Below, piece after piece: positions 63,173-64,000 of a stretch of DNA of 64,000 bases. The notes under the pieces were generated by a model. The model saw nothing but the letters and a program-made list of their open reading frames with translations. It was not told the origin of the DNA and did no database searches. The first letter of the stretch is position 1. Every line of letters begins with the position of its first letter. The position numbers and the translations under genes are program-made. The stretch comes from a virus. The stretch covers positions 41,622 through 105,621 of IMG/VR virus record IMGVR_UViG_3300027969_004220; one strand, 5' to 3'.

Positions 63173-63655
63173 TTAGTTTTCTCCTCTAACATCCCAAGTA
63201 TCATCTAAGTTGGAAAAATTTACCGTACCCAGTTTTCCTTTTTCTAATGGGATTCTTTTTATATTTTTTGGTAATATAAAAGTTAAATGTATATAAGCAT
63301 CAAAAGGATCACCATCATTATATCCTTCTCTCTCTATATCAAATTCAACTTCTATATTTGTATGTTTTATTTTTACTTTTTTTATACAAGTATTTATCTC
63401 ATCATAGAAATCATAAAGCTCTTTACTCGATTTTAAAAGATCATCAACAGTCTTTCTTTTATTTTTATTGATAAATGTACTATTTTTAATTTCTATACCT
63501 GGTAAATCAATCATAAATTCAATATATTTTCTACCACCTTCATCATTCTCAATTTCAATATCACAACCTTGGTCAATAAAATCAACAAAACACATCTCGA
63601 TATAATCGGTGTCTAATTCTTCGGTACTTTCAAAAATTCTTTTTAAATGTTTCAT
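63173..63655 (-). CDS. FNES-family paralogue 5
   Basis: Start set at the ATG giving MKHLKRIFESTEELDTDYIE (63655), 2 nt downstream of the previous gene; the longer frame overlaps that gene. Leader MKHLKRIFES and core YIEMCFVDFIDQGCDIEIEN match MKHLKRFNES and DFCEMYLAYLLDEGFEIEIR of the array at 12.4-14.3 kb, so this is a dispersed member of that family. No catalytic motif. Confidence 0.65.
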   Translation of the reverse strand: MKHLKRIFESTEELDTDYIEMCFVDFIDQGCDIEIENDEGGRKYIEFMIDLPGIEIKNSTFINKNKRKTVDDLLKSSKELYDFYDEINTCIKKVKIKHTNIEVEFDIEREGYNDGDPFDAYIHLTFILPKNIKRIPLEKGKLGTVNFSNLDDTWDVRGEN

Positions 63656-63657
63656 AT

Positions 63658-64000
63658 TTAGCGTTTTACCATTACAAACCAAGAAGAGTTTGATTGTCCT
63701 TTGATTTCTTCTTCAACTTCTTTATATTCGGCTTGACCTTGTGTAATCAAGTTAGCATGATTTATCTTAACACCACCAGGTAATGTAAAATCATACATAC
63801 CAATCATATTTCCTAATTGAACTTTAGCCCAACCAACACAATACTTGTAGAACAAATCATCTTTAAATAAATTTTCTTGTGGGATATTAGCATAAGCTTC
63901 AATAATCACATCATAGTCAACTTTTGTTAAAATATGTAATCTATGATTTAATTGATTAAATGAGTATTTAAGTGTATATTTATTTAATTGATTTAACATA
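63658..64000 (-). CDS. Virion-type protein, 5' end may lie outside the window
   Basis: At least 113 residues. The C-terminal block DLFYKYCVGWAKVQLGNMIG MY and TLPGGVKINHANLITQGQAE resembles a conserved region of small head/neck or tail proteins of T4-like phages ('lg...f..tLPGGv.in...i..qg..e'). An ATG at 63999 gives MLNQLNKYTLKYSFNQLN, but the protein may well begin upstream of the window edge. Confidence 0.5.
   Translation of the reverse strand, partial: MLNQLNKYTLKYSFNQLNHRLHILTKVDYDVIIEAYANIPQENLFKDDLFYKYCVGWAKVQLGNMIGMYDFTLPGGVKINHANLITQGQAEYKEVEEEIKGQSNSSWFVMVKR

Noticed and set aside
1-64000. CRISPR array, integrase, insertion sequence or attachment site
   Set aside because: No direct-repeat/spacer array, transposase or integrase was seen; the short repeats found belong to tRNA modules and leaders.

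Overview
The window is about 30% GC and looks like part of a large tailed-phage genome, probably a T4-like jumbo myovirus infecting a Bacteroidetes (Flavobacteria-type) host. Three things support this. Genes carry TAnnTTTG promoter boxes, the Bacteroidetes -7 element, with A-rich rather than Shine-Dalgarno leaders. There are phage genes such as a gp32-like ssDNA-binding protein, a class I NrdB, large beta-rich virion proteins and HNH homing endonucleases. There are three dense tRNA arrays and no rRNA, ribosomal protein or cell-division genes.

Layout. 1-8 kb: small unknown genes, a DUF3228 protein, an orphan N6-adenine methyltransferase and a Nudix hydrolase. 8.2-12.5 kb: NAD salvage (NMN adenylyltransferase-Nudix plus NAMPT), a SAM methyltransferase and DUF4326. 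12.4-14.3 kb (minus): four tandem paralogues starting M(K/R)xLK(R/K)FNES. 14.4-15.8 kb: DEDD exonuclease, GNAT, small membrane protein, RHH protein. 15.8-19.0 kb and 25.8-26.9 kb: tRNA arrays A, B/C and D with about 27 tRNA or tRNA-like genes, an embedded small gene, an HNH gene and unexplained small RNAs. 19-25.8 kb: 5'-nucleotidase, GGCT-like, HIT, a virion protein, a metallopeptidase, a GATase1 protein. 27-36 kb: accessory genes including a REC-like protein, a ParB-like protein, a PNK-type kinase and a ClpA/C-type unfoldase. 36.3-52.0 kb (plus): one long glycan operon (GDP-mannose dehydratase, GDP-fucose synthase, a GT10 fucosyltransferase, about nine other glycosyltransferases, a nucleotidyltransferase, a cupin, a RuBisCO-like protein, a methyltransferase, a GDPD-like protein, an epimerase). 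52-64 kb (mostly minus): virion proteins, HNH, gp32, a 2H-phosphoesterase/DnaQ fusion, NrdB, an IMPDH/GMPR-like enzyme and further leader-bearing proteins.

The most unusual system is the control region before each tRNA array. Each has a shared promoter (ATTAGGTAGAT box plus TAnnTTTG), a conserved 5' UTR, a 29-34 codon leader ORF and a strong terminator just before the first tRNA. The leaders are rich in the residues carried by their own downstream tRNAs: Leu/Arg for array A, Asn/Thr/Val/Ile/Cys for B/C, and Met/Pro/Gln/Asp for D. Inside each leader, after the diagnostic codons, a 7-9 base segment is exactly complementary to the 5' arm of that terminator, and its sequence differs in each copy. 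This is the design of a translational attenuator, here apparently controlling tRNA operons so that shortage of given charged tRNAs would switch on replacements.

A second theme is a short N-terminal peptide (M-K/R-x-x-K-x-F/Y-N-E-S type) on about a dozen otherwise unrelated proteins. It resembles the T4 capsid-targeting sequence cut by the prohead protease, so those proteins (a HIT protein and a 2H-phosphoesterase/exonuclease fusion among them) may be packaged and injected. NAD salvage, the 2H domain and the tRNA arrays together suggest investment in resisting NAD-, cyclic-nucleotide- and tRNA-targeting host defences; that is inference.
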